From the NCBI GenBank assembly GCA_948567375.1, contig OX419757.1, forward strand, positions 48,360,001-48,424,000: a stretch of DNA of 64,000 nucleotides. Direction: 5' to 3'. The position numbers and the translations under genes were made by a program. Of this stretch, positions 46,414 through 56,559 are shown piece by piece. Position 1 is the stretch's first letter, and each line of letters begins with the position of its first letter. The stretch is from Lunularia cruciata. Taxonomy: Eukaryota > Streptophyta > Marchantiopsida > Lunulariales > Lunulariaceae. The notes beneath the pieces were generated by a model that was not told where the DNA came from, did no database searches, and worked only from the letters and a program-made list of their open reading frames with translations.

Positions 46414-48663
46414 ATGTCTGCATCGAGAGAACAACAAGACAAGAGGGCTAGAAGACGAGCGGTGCAGCATGAAGAAGATGAACATTTGAAAGCCCCATAC
46501 ACTTCAAACAAAATTGAACGAGAAGAATTGGACTTTCAACTTCTCCATGAAGTACAAGCAGCCCTGTGCAAACTTGATCAAAAGAGACGTGAAGGAGGTT
46601 GGCAAGGCTACTTTTCATCCCCGTCTGCCAAGACCAAGAAAGATTCGAGCGGGCAAACATATGCGCTATGACCCAGTACACTTGCCAAGACCAAGAAAGA
46701 CTCAAGCGGGCAGACATACGCGCTACGACCCAGTACACCAACTTCTCCTAAAGCTGTAAAGGAAGTCGATTTCATTAAGAAGTTTGTTCGAGAAAAGACA
46801 GCGCAAACACTTACGGAGGAAGAGTGTCAACATCTGGAACAAAAAATTCCTTGCTTATCCCGAAGAAGATTTGAAGATCAGATGGAAGCTGTGGACCCTC
46901 TTACTTCTGATCGGGTTGAAGTCGACACCACCAGAGAAGAAGAAGTTGTTGAAGACAACCCCAATTTGAACTCGACAAATTGGAACCCGTGGGCAGACAA
47001 CACGGCGTCCATACCAAGTAGCTCTGCGGTTCCCGTAAGTTCAAATTTACCACACCCAAATCTGCCGCACCAAACAATGTCTTCGTTACCCATGACCCGA
47101 CATGCTTATCAAAAGTACAAAGGTATAGAGCAAGACAAAGATCCTGACGAATTCATTGAGGAATTCGAAGTCGTTTCCTTTGCCAACAAGGAACATGACT
47201 CTACGGATCGACTACGGATTTTTCCAAGCTTGCTCCGAAAGAAGGCTCGCAACAGGTATACTCATGTAACACAGAAAGGATTTACCCCAGCGGACTGGGT
47301 AGACTTACGGAATGGCTTCATGGAATGATTTTGGGAAGTGGATTATGATACGAGTGTCTTTGCGGCACTCAATGATTTGAATCGAGGAAAGAAGGAAAAA
47401 TTGAGAGATTACTCTGAGCGGTTCATGGCCTTATTGAATCGAGTTCTGAAGCAATCCGAGGTGGTGGGGTATTCCGATGCCCAAGCAATTACCTGGTTTC
47501 TCGGTGGACTTTCACCGGAGATTCAAATCTTTGCCAGGGAGAGAAATGTAACCTCTCAGGACAAAGTCCTCAAACATGTTGCCCGATATGAGGCGGCTCA
47601 TTCTAACTCGTCCAATAATCGAAGAAATCATGAGAAGAAAGGCAAAAATCCAAGACAAAGAGCTTCACGTAGTACTTCTCCTTCTTTGGAAGAATCCTCC
47701 ACTTCTTCTAGTTCGTCTTCGGAATCTGACAAAGAACCCGAGCAGAGAAAGATACGAAGACGTGGGGGAAAGAAGCCCGTAACACCGCCAGTAAAGAATA
47801 CATCCAAGGCGGATCAAAAGTTGGAAACTCTGATTAAAGAGTTTGCGGATTTTAAAATTCAGATGATTGGGATGAAGGACCAAAGAAAACCCCTAACATT
47901 TGGACAACCAAACATATGGTGCACGGCGTGTGGTAAATCCGGCCACGCTGATACGGAGTGTTTAACTTGCACGGCATTTCCAGTGCAACAAATAGATCGG
48001 GTTCCTAGATGGGATCAAGGCGAAGAAGAAGATACGGTATATCAAACCCAAGATACACAGCCTCCATCAAGCCCATCATATCAAGGTCCCAGGTTTGGAT
48101 CACGGGAGTACAATCCTACTGTTCCTCCACGAAGACCCCCGATGGGTGGTCAGAATAGACCTCAAAATGTGGCATCGGGTGCTTGTTACAATTGTGGCTC
48201 AATGGGACATTGGTCTCCAAATTGTCCGGAGCCAAGACAACAAATTAGGTACGTACCCTTGTGTGGGAATTGCAAAGGATCGGGGCACACAGGAAACCAA
48301 TGCCCGCAACCACCCAATCCGAAGACCCCTATCAAGTATGTTCAAACTCCTGCTGAGCGTGCTACGCTCCAGGCTAAGGGGGACACTAACGTCAATTGTA
48401 TTACACTCAAGGAAGAGAGGCCTCAAGAAGGGAGTCCAGCCTCAGAAGGGGATTGGCCGGACCTTGAAATTTTGAAGGTAGAAACTCACGCGGAAAGAAA
48501 GAATCGAGGTTCCAAAGAAACAAGTATGTCGTCGCCTTCCTCTCGGAAAATGAAGAGATTGTGACCAAAAGCTATTCTCCCCGCAAAAGAAGAAAAGGTC
48601 CTAGCAAAAGCTAAAGCCAAAGCTTTGCAGAGGGAAATTAAGGAAGTAGTACTACGCACGTGA
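46414..48663 (+). pseudogene. Large element gag with three zinc knuckles
   Basis: Begins at MSASREQQDKRARRRA (46414). After an early frame change the main frame runs from ~46750. Capsid-like region: RHAYQKYKGIEQDKDPDEFIEEFE...FLGGLSPEIQIFAR (47095-47550). Then a Ser/Glu- and Arg-rich linker and three CX2CX4HX4C knuckles: CTACGKSGHADTEC (~47920), CYNCGSMGHWSPNC (~48180) and CGNCKGSGHTGNQC (~48260), all with intact ligands. Stops at 47326-47328, 48562-48564 and 48661-48663 are all TGA. Gag and the start of Pol share one frame up to ~50110. Confidence 0.88.
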
Positions 48664-48666
48664 GAG

Positions 48667-49392
48667 ATGAGTGTGGAGGCAAATGCAAAGACGCAAACCC
48701 CTGTATTTCCGGCAGATATCAGGTCTGAAGTAAAAGACCTGATTCAGGCCAAAGTTGGTCAACCCGATGACTATCATGTCAGCCACCCACGCCCACCGGT
48801 TACCATCCTCAAGCATCCTGAAGTTCACTTTGAACCGGCACACAATTCAGAACCAAAGCCAAAGACGAAGCAGGTGAAATTGGGAGGAGTCCCACAATAC
48901 AATATTGTGGCAGATATGGCGTCTACAAGCGCGAATGTCACGTTTAAGCAATTATGGGAGGAAAATAAGCTCTATAAAAAGAAGCTAAGCTCAGCTCTCA
49001 AGAAAGTGAGGGCGATGATGAAGAAGGACTTGCCCGCAATTTATCATATTGAACAGGAAGACTTGGGATCTCCCGAGGTGGATGCGGAGATAGCAGGCTG
49101 CATGATTACATCCATACCCATTGATTCGGGGTCGGGTGTAAATGTCATGACAGAGGACATTGCACATCGACTGGGGTACACAACATTTGAACCAACACCC
49201 CGGATTCTTAAGTTTGCGGATCAAACCAGGAGACGGCCCTTGGGCATGCTGTCAAATATTACCATGATCATCGGGGGGGTGCCTTTTAAGTTAAACTACA
49301 TTGTGTTAAGACCTGTAACCAAAACTGGCTACCCTCTCTTGATCGGGAGACCCTGGTTGTACAGTGCCCAGGTTATGGTGGATTGGCACTAG
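48667..49392 (+). pseudogene. Large element aspartic protease
   Basis: In frame with gag. The active site SIPIDSGSGVNVMTEDIAHRLG has D-S-G (~49119), followed by ILKFADQTRRRPLG and YPLLIGRPWLYSAQVMVDW, the C-terminal protease block. The ~100 codons before the active site (KQLWEENKLYKKKLSSALKK) look helical and have no assigned role. Ends at a TAG (49390-49392). Confidence 0.85.
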
Positions 49393-51215
49393 CAAAAATT
49401 ACGATTCAAAGACATTTCGTCTAAAGAACAAAAGCTGGTAACGGTAAGTTGGACAAAGGTGCCTCATCTTGGGGAAACTACTTTGTCAGAAGACGAGGAT
49501 GAGTCCGAAGATTCATCGTCTTTGTCTTTGGAGGACTCCGAAGCCAATGTCCAAGTAAATTATTTGGAGTGCTACGAAGTAGAAGGCAACAATGAAGACC
49601 CATACGACATCGCCTCGGGTAAACAAGACTTGGAGGAAGGGGGTTTGACGGCAGTACGACTCGGGTTGAGCCAAGTAAGTCACGTAGAAGGTGTCATTAA
49701 CCCCAATGACTGTCAAGATGTGGTCCCAACGGAAGAAAAGATTTTAAAAATTTCAAAGACAGTCACCGCAGAGGAGTTGGCAGGATACACTGCCCTGTTT
49801 ATAGAGTTCCAGGATGTATTCACCTGGTCTATCAACCAAATGCCGGGAATTCCTTGAGAATTTGGCGAGCACCGGATTGATCTGGTTGAAGGTGCAGTTC
49901 CGGTTCGGCGAAGACAATACCGCCTGAACCCAAAGTACTCTCTCCTAGTAAAAGATGAAATTGATAAGTACTTAGGGGCAAGAATAATTTTCCCTGTTCT
50001 AAGCAGTGAGTGGGTTTCACCCATTGTCATCATTCGAAAGAAGAAGACCGGGAAAATTCGAGTATGCCAAGATTTTTGCAAATTGAATGAAAGGAAGGAT
50101 CATCATCCTTTACAGACACAATTCTGGACCAAGTAGCTTGTCATCCATGCTATAGCTTTCTTGATGGATTTTCAAGATACAATCAGGTATCCATTTGAGA
50201 AGAAGACAAGGACAAAACCACATTCACGACTGATTGGGGCACTTTCGCTTACAATCAAATGCCCTTTGGGTTGTGCAATGCTCCTGCTACTTTCCAAAGG
50301 ATGATGAATTCAATATTCAAGGATTTCCTGCAAAAATTTGTGGAGGTCTTCATTGATGATTTTTGTGTGTTTGGGCGAAGAGATATACATATAGATTACC
50401 TTTGCCAAACTTTCAAAAGGTGCCATTTTGCTAGTTTTTCATTACACCCGGAGAAATGCTTCTTTGCAATGAAGGAAGGAATTCTTTTGGGGCATCGGGT
50501 GTCAAATCGAGGAATTGAAGTGGATGTCGAGAAGGTCAAAGTAATTATAGCGTTGGAATCCCCAAAGAACCTTCGGGAGCTGAGAGCCTTCTTAGGACAT
50601 GTCGGATACTACAAACGCTTTGTGTCAAACTATGTCATGCTTGCTGCACCACTTACCAAGCTTATGAAGAAATCCAAAGATTATCTGTGGGAAGCAACTC
50701 AGGAAGAAGCTTTCCAATTATTGAAGAAGAAACTGGTTGAAGCACCAGTCATGAGGGCCCCAGATTGGGACGCCCCTTTTCATGTGTATGTGGACACTTC
50801 GTCCATGGCCATCGGAGTTGTCTTAAGTCAAAAAGACAAGAAGAAAAAGGACTACCCGGTGTATTATGCCAGCCGACAACTTTCTATTTCTGAAAAGAAC
50901 TACTTAACAACTGAAAGAGAAGCCCTCGGTATGGTGTATGCCTGCAAGAAATTTTGCCACTATCTATTAAGATACGAATTTGTCTTCTATGTGGACCATT
51001 ATGCACTGCAACACTTGGTCAAGAAGGCGGATTTGTCCGAGCAAATTGCACGATGGATCTTGTTGTTACAAGAATTCACATACACTGTAAAAGTCAGGAA
51101 AGGAGCTTTGCATTCAAATGTGGACTTCTTATCCAGGTTGGAAACTCAAGACCAAGATTGGGAACTCAATGATTGGTTTCCTGATGAGGAGCTATATCAT
51201 TTAATGACGGTGTGA
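49393..51215 (+). pseudogene. Large element RT and RNase H
   Basis: An acidic linker (DEDESEDSSSLSLEDSEAN) leads to the RT. RT blocks: SINQMPGIP, PVRRRQYRLNPKY, SPIVIIRKKKTGKIRVCQDF, then a frameshift near 50110, FLDGFSRYNQ (first catalytic Asp), MPFGLCNAPATFQRMM, EVFIDDFCVFG (FIDD, both Asp kept), ILLGHRVSNRGIEVD and LRAFLGHVGYYKRF. RNase H starts at HVYVDTSSMAIGVVLSQ and includes TEREALGMVYACKKF and the ALHSNVDFLSRL end. TGA stops at 49855-49857, 50196-50198 and 51213-51215. Confidence 0.9.
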
Positions 51216-52520
51216 AGTATGTAGTATGCAGCAGAATATCATTATTTGCATACGTGCCATTGTCTTGAGGGGCTGGATCCGGAACAAAGGGCAGTCTTCC
51301 TTCGGAAAATGGGACCGTACCAATTAAAACACAACATTTTGTTTAAAATGGGCAAAGATGGGATACTTCGGAGATGCCTGGAAGCATACGAAGTAGGAGG
51401 AGTCATCAAATCCTTGCACTCAGAAGCATTGGAGGGACATTATGCCCTGGAAAATACGGTGAAGAAAATTCTTTCAGCAGGGTATTGGTGGCCTATGATG
51501 TATAAAGATACCCATGCCCATATTTGGAGTTGTGATGCCTGTCAAAGAACAAGGAAACCGATGGCAACTTCCCAGTGGCCTTTGAAACCAATTTTGCCTC
51601 TGGCCCTATTTGAAAAATGGGGTATTGATTTTGTGGGACCTATTCAACCAGTAACTCATGTCACAAGGAAGAGGTACATCTTAGTATGTACGGATTATGC
51701 CACCAAGATGGTGGAAGCAGAGGCAACACGAAGAGATGATGCGGAGACAGTAGCAAAATTTTTCTTCCAAAAAATCATTTCCTGTTATGAGTGCCCTCTG
51801 GAATTGGTCAGTGATCGAGGAACTCATTTTTTGAACTCAATGGTGGAAGCGTTAACCAAATACTTCCAGATTAAGCATCGGAAGACCACGCCTTACAACC
51901 TAAAAGCGAATGGACTCACGGAGAAAGCCAACGGATTGCTGTGTAAAATTTTAAATAAGGTGATAGTCAATTATGCCTATGATTGGGATACAAAGTTACC
52001 TACGGCATTATGGGCATATCAAACAACGGAAAAGATTACTACCAAGAAAACTCCTTATTTTTTGACATACGGATTGCATCCCATATTACTAGTTGAGTTT
52101 GAAGTACCGACATATAGAATACTTTGCAAAGAACATTTGTCAGAGGACAAAAGTCAAGATCTTTGGATCCATCAACTAATGTGGTTGGAAGAGAAAAGGG
52201 ACGATGCAATGCAAAGTACAAAGGAAATTCAAGAACAATGGAAAGTTAGGCAAGATAAACGCTTGAATAATGGAAAGTTAGGCAAGATAAACGAATCAAA
52301 CCTGTAACTGTTCAAGAAGGAGATCTGGTATTATTATATGATAATTGCCGCCTATTTTTTCCAAGAAAATTACATCCGAGGTGGATGGGACTGTATTGTG
52401 TGATGCATATTTATGATAATGGTTCTATTCAACTCGTAGACCTGGATGGCAATCCTTTTGCAACTCGCGTCAATGGTTGGAGGGTTAGAAAATATTGGAC
52501 CCCAAACCCGACTTTGTATT
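51216..52520 (+). pseudogene. Large element integrase
   Basis: Same frame as RT. The zinc module ALEGHYALENTVKKIL...WWPMM...CDACQ has its two Cys and GHY His. Catalytic core: WGIDFVGP (Asp 1), LVSDRGTHFLN (Asp 2), GLTEKANGLL (Glu); all three are present. The main frame is open 51246-52307, then a ~30-nt tandem duplication (GGAAAGTTAGGCAAGATAAACG) shifts it, and the C-terminal PRKLHPRWMGLYCVMHIYDNG segment runs on to ~52520. No chromodomain. Confidence 0.9.
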
Positions 52521-52555
52521 AAAACCCGGTTGTCGGTGTTTGCGGGGACGCTCAC

Positions 52556-52572
52556 ATTTGAGGGAGGAGGTA
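52556..52572 (+). promoter_or_regulatory. Large element polypurine tract
   Basis: TTTGAGGGAGGAGGTA immediately precedes the 3' LTR TGTGG, the expected plus-strand primer; the TTTGAGGG form is common in Athila/Tat-type elements. Confidence 0.85.
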
Positions 52573-55500
52573 TGTGGTACCCACATTTTTTGTTTTTTTA
52601 TGGTTAGTAGTGTTTAAGAGACGAAGTAAGCACAAAAAAGTTGAATTGCAAACAACAAAGAGGTGAAAATAACTTCGGAGGAAAGCCGAAGAAGCTGACA
52701 TTGAATCCAATGATGGAGGTACTTGGAAGAGGAGGACGCCGGAAGCAGGCCAAAGATCATCATCTTTGGGTTGGGAAATGCAGGAATGATGAAGACCATT
52801 TAACAACCTCGGTACGTGGCAAGAAAGTACATTTCAAGAAACGGCGGGGGCAGAAGAAGCATGTCTTGACAGTGACCAAGAGAGCACGCAGAAGAGAGAA
52901 ACTCACAGATGAAATTGACTGAAGAATGATTGCGATTTAGGGCAATATAAAATTGCAAATGCGCAGAGGGAAGTTGAATTCGCTGAGTAAACTTCCAATT
53001 CCTATGAGTAGTCATCTTGCAGGAATGCGTGTCCAAAAGCCCGTCGAGAGTGAAATTTTCTGAAACCCTAAGGGAGTTAGAGTGTCTCGTCCAGGAGAGG
53101 GGCTGATCTTCCAATAGCGTAGAACAAGAGAACAAATCATGGCAAAGAAGGTGGCCAACGCGCTTGCAGTGAGAGGTTTTGCAATTCAAAGGGTAGATGT
53201 AGTAGCGAGGATCGAAGTCTTGGTTAGACTTCGTATCACCTTTTTAGCTTGGAACTGGAATTTTAGTTCCCCGGGAGTGATGGCCAAAATTGCTGCCAGT
53301 AATTGTGAGGAGGGTCCCAAAGTGGAGGGGAAGAGAGGCAATCCGGCTTGATGGACTGAGTCGGATTGGAAGTTACTCCTGGGGAGAGAAGCAAGAGAGC
53401 CAACAGGAATCACCTTCTATTGGAAGTATGATGCTGCAGAGGAGACAACGGAGATTTGTAACTCAAATTTTGCTCCACGAACTACGAATGGTTACAAGGT
53501 GGAGTCCTATCGGGACCCAATCCAAAGAAGTATCGTAGGGGCAATGATGGCCATGTTCAAGCCGGAGCAAACAACGTATGTAACCATGCAGCAAGCGGTC
53601 TTCTTCCACCAGATGTTTGAAGGAGTACTCGTGAATTGGGCGAAGTGTTTCCATCACCGAACAAGGCAGATGGTAGTGAATTGGCAAATGGGCTCGCCAC
53701 CACATTATTTTGCACCATTTGCAGCACATTTCTACTTCGGCCTAAACTTGCTCTTTGAAGACGAGAGGCATCGTATGGTCTCCCACATGCACCCTGATTT
53801 GAGACGAGAAGCCAACAAGGAGGAGTGACAGTATATGCTTCAGCTGCGGGCAAATGACAAATACTTTGCGAGAACGGGACAGTGGAAGATCGAAGATGCG
53901 GCCAGTCCAAAGCAAAGAAGCAAAGTAAACCTAAAGAAGCTAAACCATCGCCCATCCAACGCAAGACTCGGAGGCTGATGTTGAAGACCGCTAATGTCGT
54001 GAGAAGAGCATCATCGGGATCGGAGTCTGATGAAGAAACAGAGTTGCAAGAAGAAGACTCAAAAGAAGAAGAGCTCACGTTGAAGAGTGTGGAGTTGGGT
54101 AGTGAAAGTGAGGGAGAGCCCGAAGTCCAGCAATCGGTGGTGGTGAGTGAAGCGGGCGAGGCGATGGTGGAGAACAAGCCAAAACCCAAAGCAAAGAAGG
54201 AATATCCCACGGGGCCAAGTTCAAGAGGCCAAGACGAAGATAGCGCTGACACTCTGAAGATACTAAGATCGCAACTTCAGATGAAGGAGCCGATGACACA
54301 AGAAAAGACTCCAGACAAAGAAGGCAATGATGAAGAAGAAACTTTCGGCGGGATATTATATTTAACGAAGGTGGTCACACCATTGCTGGAGATTTTGAAG
54401 GAACATTGGAGAGGAATTCCCCAAGATCGAGTAAAAAGGATGAATGAGCTGCAAGTGGTGAGGCATCTGTTGAAGGAAGTGAAGGAGCTGCAGGAGCATC
54501 AAATCCAAAGAAGTGCAGAAATTGAAGATCTTCGGAGGGAGGAAGACTCGAGGAAGAAAATGTTGAGCGTGTTACAAGAGAGTTGTGCAAAAAAGGAGAA
54601 GGACCTGCAAAAGCAAGCCAGAGAGTTGAAGGAGCAGGCGATGTGGCTCAGCAAGATGCAAGAGGAAGTAAGTAATGTGCGCATTGAGAATGTCCATTTT
54701 AAGGCAATGAACATCGTGATGGAGCAAGAATTGGACAGCTTGAAGAAGAGTGCCGCAACAAAAGATCAAGCATGGTAGAGAGAATTGGTGTCAAGGCAAG
54801 AAGAAGAGCATTTGCGAGAACTTGTCAAGAGTGCGGAGCAGCAAAAAGTGCAGTATGCAGAGGAGAAGAAGATGCTTGATGCAGAATACAAAGACGAGTT
54901 GCAAATGTATCGAGTGGAGTTGAAGGTGGAGCGTTCTTGAGGGTACGCATCGGAATCAGTAGAGGACCTTGCTGGGAGATTACAAGCAATTCTAAGCACG
55001 GAGGCTGAAGGAAGATTGGAAGAAGCTCGTCTGCATGAGTTGAAGTTACTTGTGCAAGAGACTCGGAAGCAAAGAGCTAAGGATGTGGACATGAACACAT
55101 TGCTGATTCGGTTGAGAGAGCGAGTAGACATGAAAATGTTAGATGTAGAGAATAATGTTAGTCTTAGATTGGATTTAGTCAATTCGGAATTGGAGAAGAT
55201 TCGGAATAGTGTGACAATGGAGAAGAAACCCGATGTCGTAGATGTAGGAACTCAAGCATCATCGGACTTGAGAATTGATACATTAGAGAAGAGTGGGTCA
55301 AGAGATAAGAGTGTAGATGGATTACCCATGAGCTCAATTGTAGTTCCTAGTGTAGAAGTTGTAGAATTAGTGAAGAAATTAGTAGAATCAATCATACCCG
55401 AATAAGGAGAAGTAGTAAGAAGATCATCGGGTTTGGAAGCCGATGATGAGGTAGACATCGGATTGGGATAAATGTTGATTTTGAGATAGGAAGGGGCAGA

Positions 55501-56269
55501 TATGAAGAGATAGATTATTGATAGGGATCTGTGGGTAGGAAGGGATGTTAGGAAGCGGTGCCTAGGTAGGCAAGTCTGCCGTTTGCTTCAGTATTTAAGT
55601 GAAGCATTCATAGTACAATTTTATTCAGTATTCATATTCTGAAGATAGATAAAGCGAAAAGCTTTTCTCAGTACTCGTCGCTTAAGCTTAATTCCGATTG
55701 TCAATTTCGTGTTTGTGTTTGTGAGTGTGTGGAGAATTTCAAAGAGCAAGTCAATGTGTTTGGGGATGTTGGAATCTATAGCCTTGATCTTCATTTTGTG
55801 TGTTTGATCCTGAGTGAAGTGCATCTGAGCAATGCCTTGACAGATCTGAGAGGAATTGTAGTGTTGTTAGTATTCTGCATTTGTGAGTGCAGCACGAAGT
55901 TGATGTGAAGCAATTTCGATCGAGGAAGTTGTGCCTTCAGTGGAGGGGTGGAACACAATTCTGAGGCAAAATTGGTCTTTGCATTGAAGTGTCGTGTTTG
56001 GGAGAATCTGAATCATCATAATCAAGAGTTGTTTGGACAGAATTGACTATGTTGTGATTATGTGTGTGTATTTGTGACAAGTTGTCAAGATTTTGAGCTT
56101 GTTACTCTCTTTTGGGTGTAGTTTCTACCTGAGAGATTAAAGAAGCAATCAAGAAGAACTGCAATTGTGACTTTTGACTTCGTATTTGACCAATTCTGGA
56201 TCGTATCTTTGCGGGAACGAACTCTACTTACCCGATTACCGCAAAAGTGATATTTGCCGGGTTGTCACA
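52573..56269 (+). repeat. Large element 3' LTR (3,697 nt)
   Basis: Matches the 5' LTR along its whole length with scattered substitutions and a few small indels. Ends GGTTGTCACA followed by the ATTAG duplication. TATA-like TATTTAAG at 55592-55599. Confidence 0.92.
53139..55405 (+). pseudogene. LTR-borne ORF of unknown function, 3' copy
   Basis: Second copy of the frame at 43189-45460. It repairs several defects seen in the 5' copy (CGA at 53478-53480 and CAA at the 43642 equivalent) but has its own: TGA at 53349-53351 and a one-base deletion near 53915. Three stops are shared by both copies: 53826-53828 (TGA), 54776-54778 (TAG) and 54938-54940 (TGA). The coiled-coil part (53925-54775) is the longest open stretch, ~285 codons. 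Confidence 0.75.
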
Positions 56270-56307
56270 ATTAGATTGTTTCCAGGTCATATTTACTTAG
56301 GCTTTCA

Positions 56308-56384
56308 TTTGATGATTTTTTTCCTCTATATATGCGGGTGTCCTATTTCTATTTATTTGAGCATCAACTAGGATATAGGTGTTG
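56308..56384 (+). repeat. Target-site tandem repeat, right copy
   Basis: ATGATTTTTTTCCTCTATATATGCGGGTG ... GGATATAGGTGTTGCTATT is the partner of 42538-42623. It differs at several positions, so the duplication is older than the insertion. Confidence 0.65.
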
Positions 56385-56559
56385 CTATTAAATTTCTTTC
56401 AAGTTAAATTCACTTATGCTTAATTTGATCAAATAGTTATTATCTTGTTTTCATTGCATATTGTGCATAACATTTGCGTTGAATGAGTTATGGATCTCCT
56501 ATTTGATGAATGACTTCTATCCTTGTCTCTCTATATCATACTATATTCTTTGACTTAAA

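Larger units (their letters stand above)
42624..56269 (+). mobile_element. 13.6-kb Ty3/gypsy LTR retrotransposon with 3.7-kb ORF-bearing LTRs
   Basis: 5' LTR 42624-46325, 3' LTR 52573-56269, both TGTGGTACCC ... GGTTGTCACA, flanked by the perfect 5-bp duplication ATTAG (42619-42623 and 56270-56274). The interior holds the Asp-tRNA primer site, gag with three zinc knuckles, protease, RT-RNase H, integrase and polypurine tract in Ty3 order. There is no chromodomain. The Asp primer, the FIDDFCVFG RT motif and the TTTGAGGGAGGAGG tract point to the Athila/Tat side of plant Ty3 elements. Over 390 nt compared by eye (45071-45460 vs 55016-55405) the LTRs differ at 7 positions, all transitions, so the insertion is fairly recent compared with its neighbours. 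Confidence 0.93.

Noticed and set aside
50954-51172. Overlapping alternate-frame ORFs in the large element, and other antisense ORFs, as separate genes
   Set aside because: They are shadows of the RNase H, gag and LTR-ORF frames, with no domain of their own.
52307-52572. An envelope-like gene between integrase and 3' LTR of the large element
   Set aside because: Only ~260 nt lie there and they continue the integrase C-terminus; no signal peptide or membrane segment.
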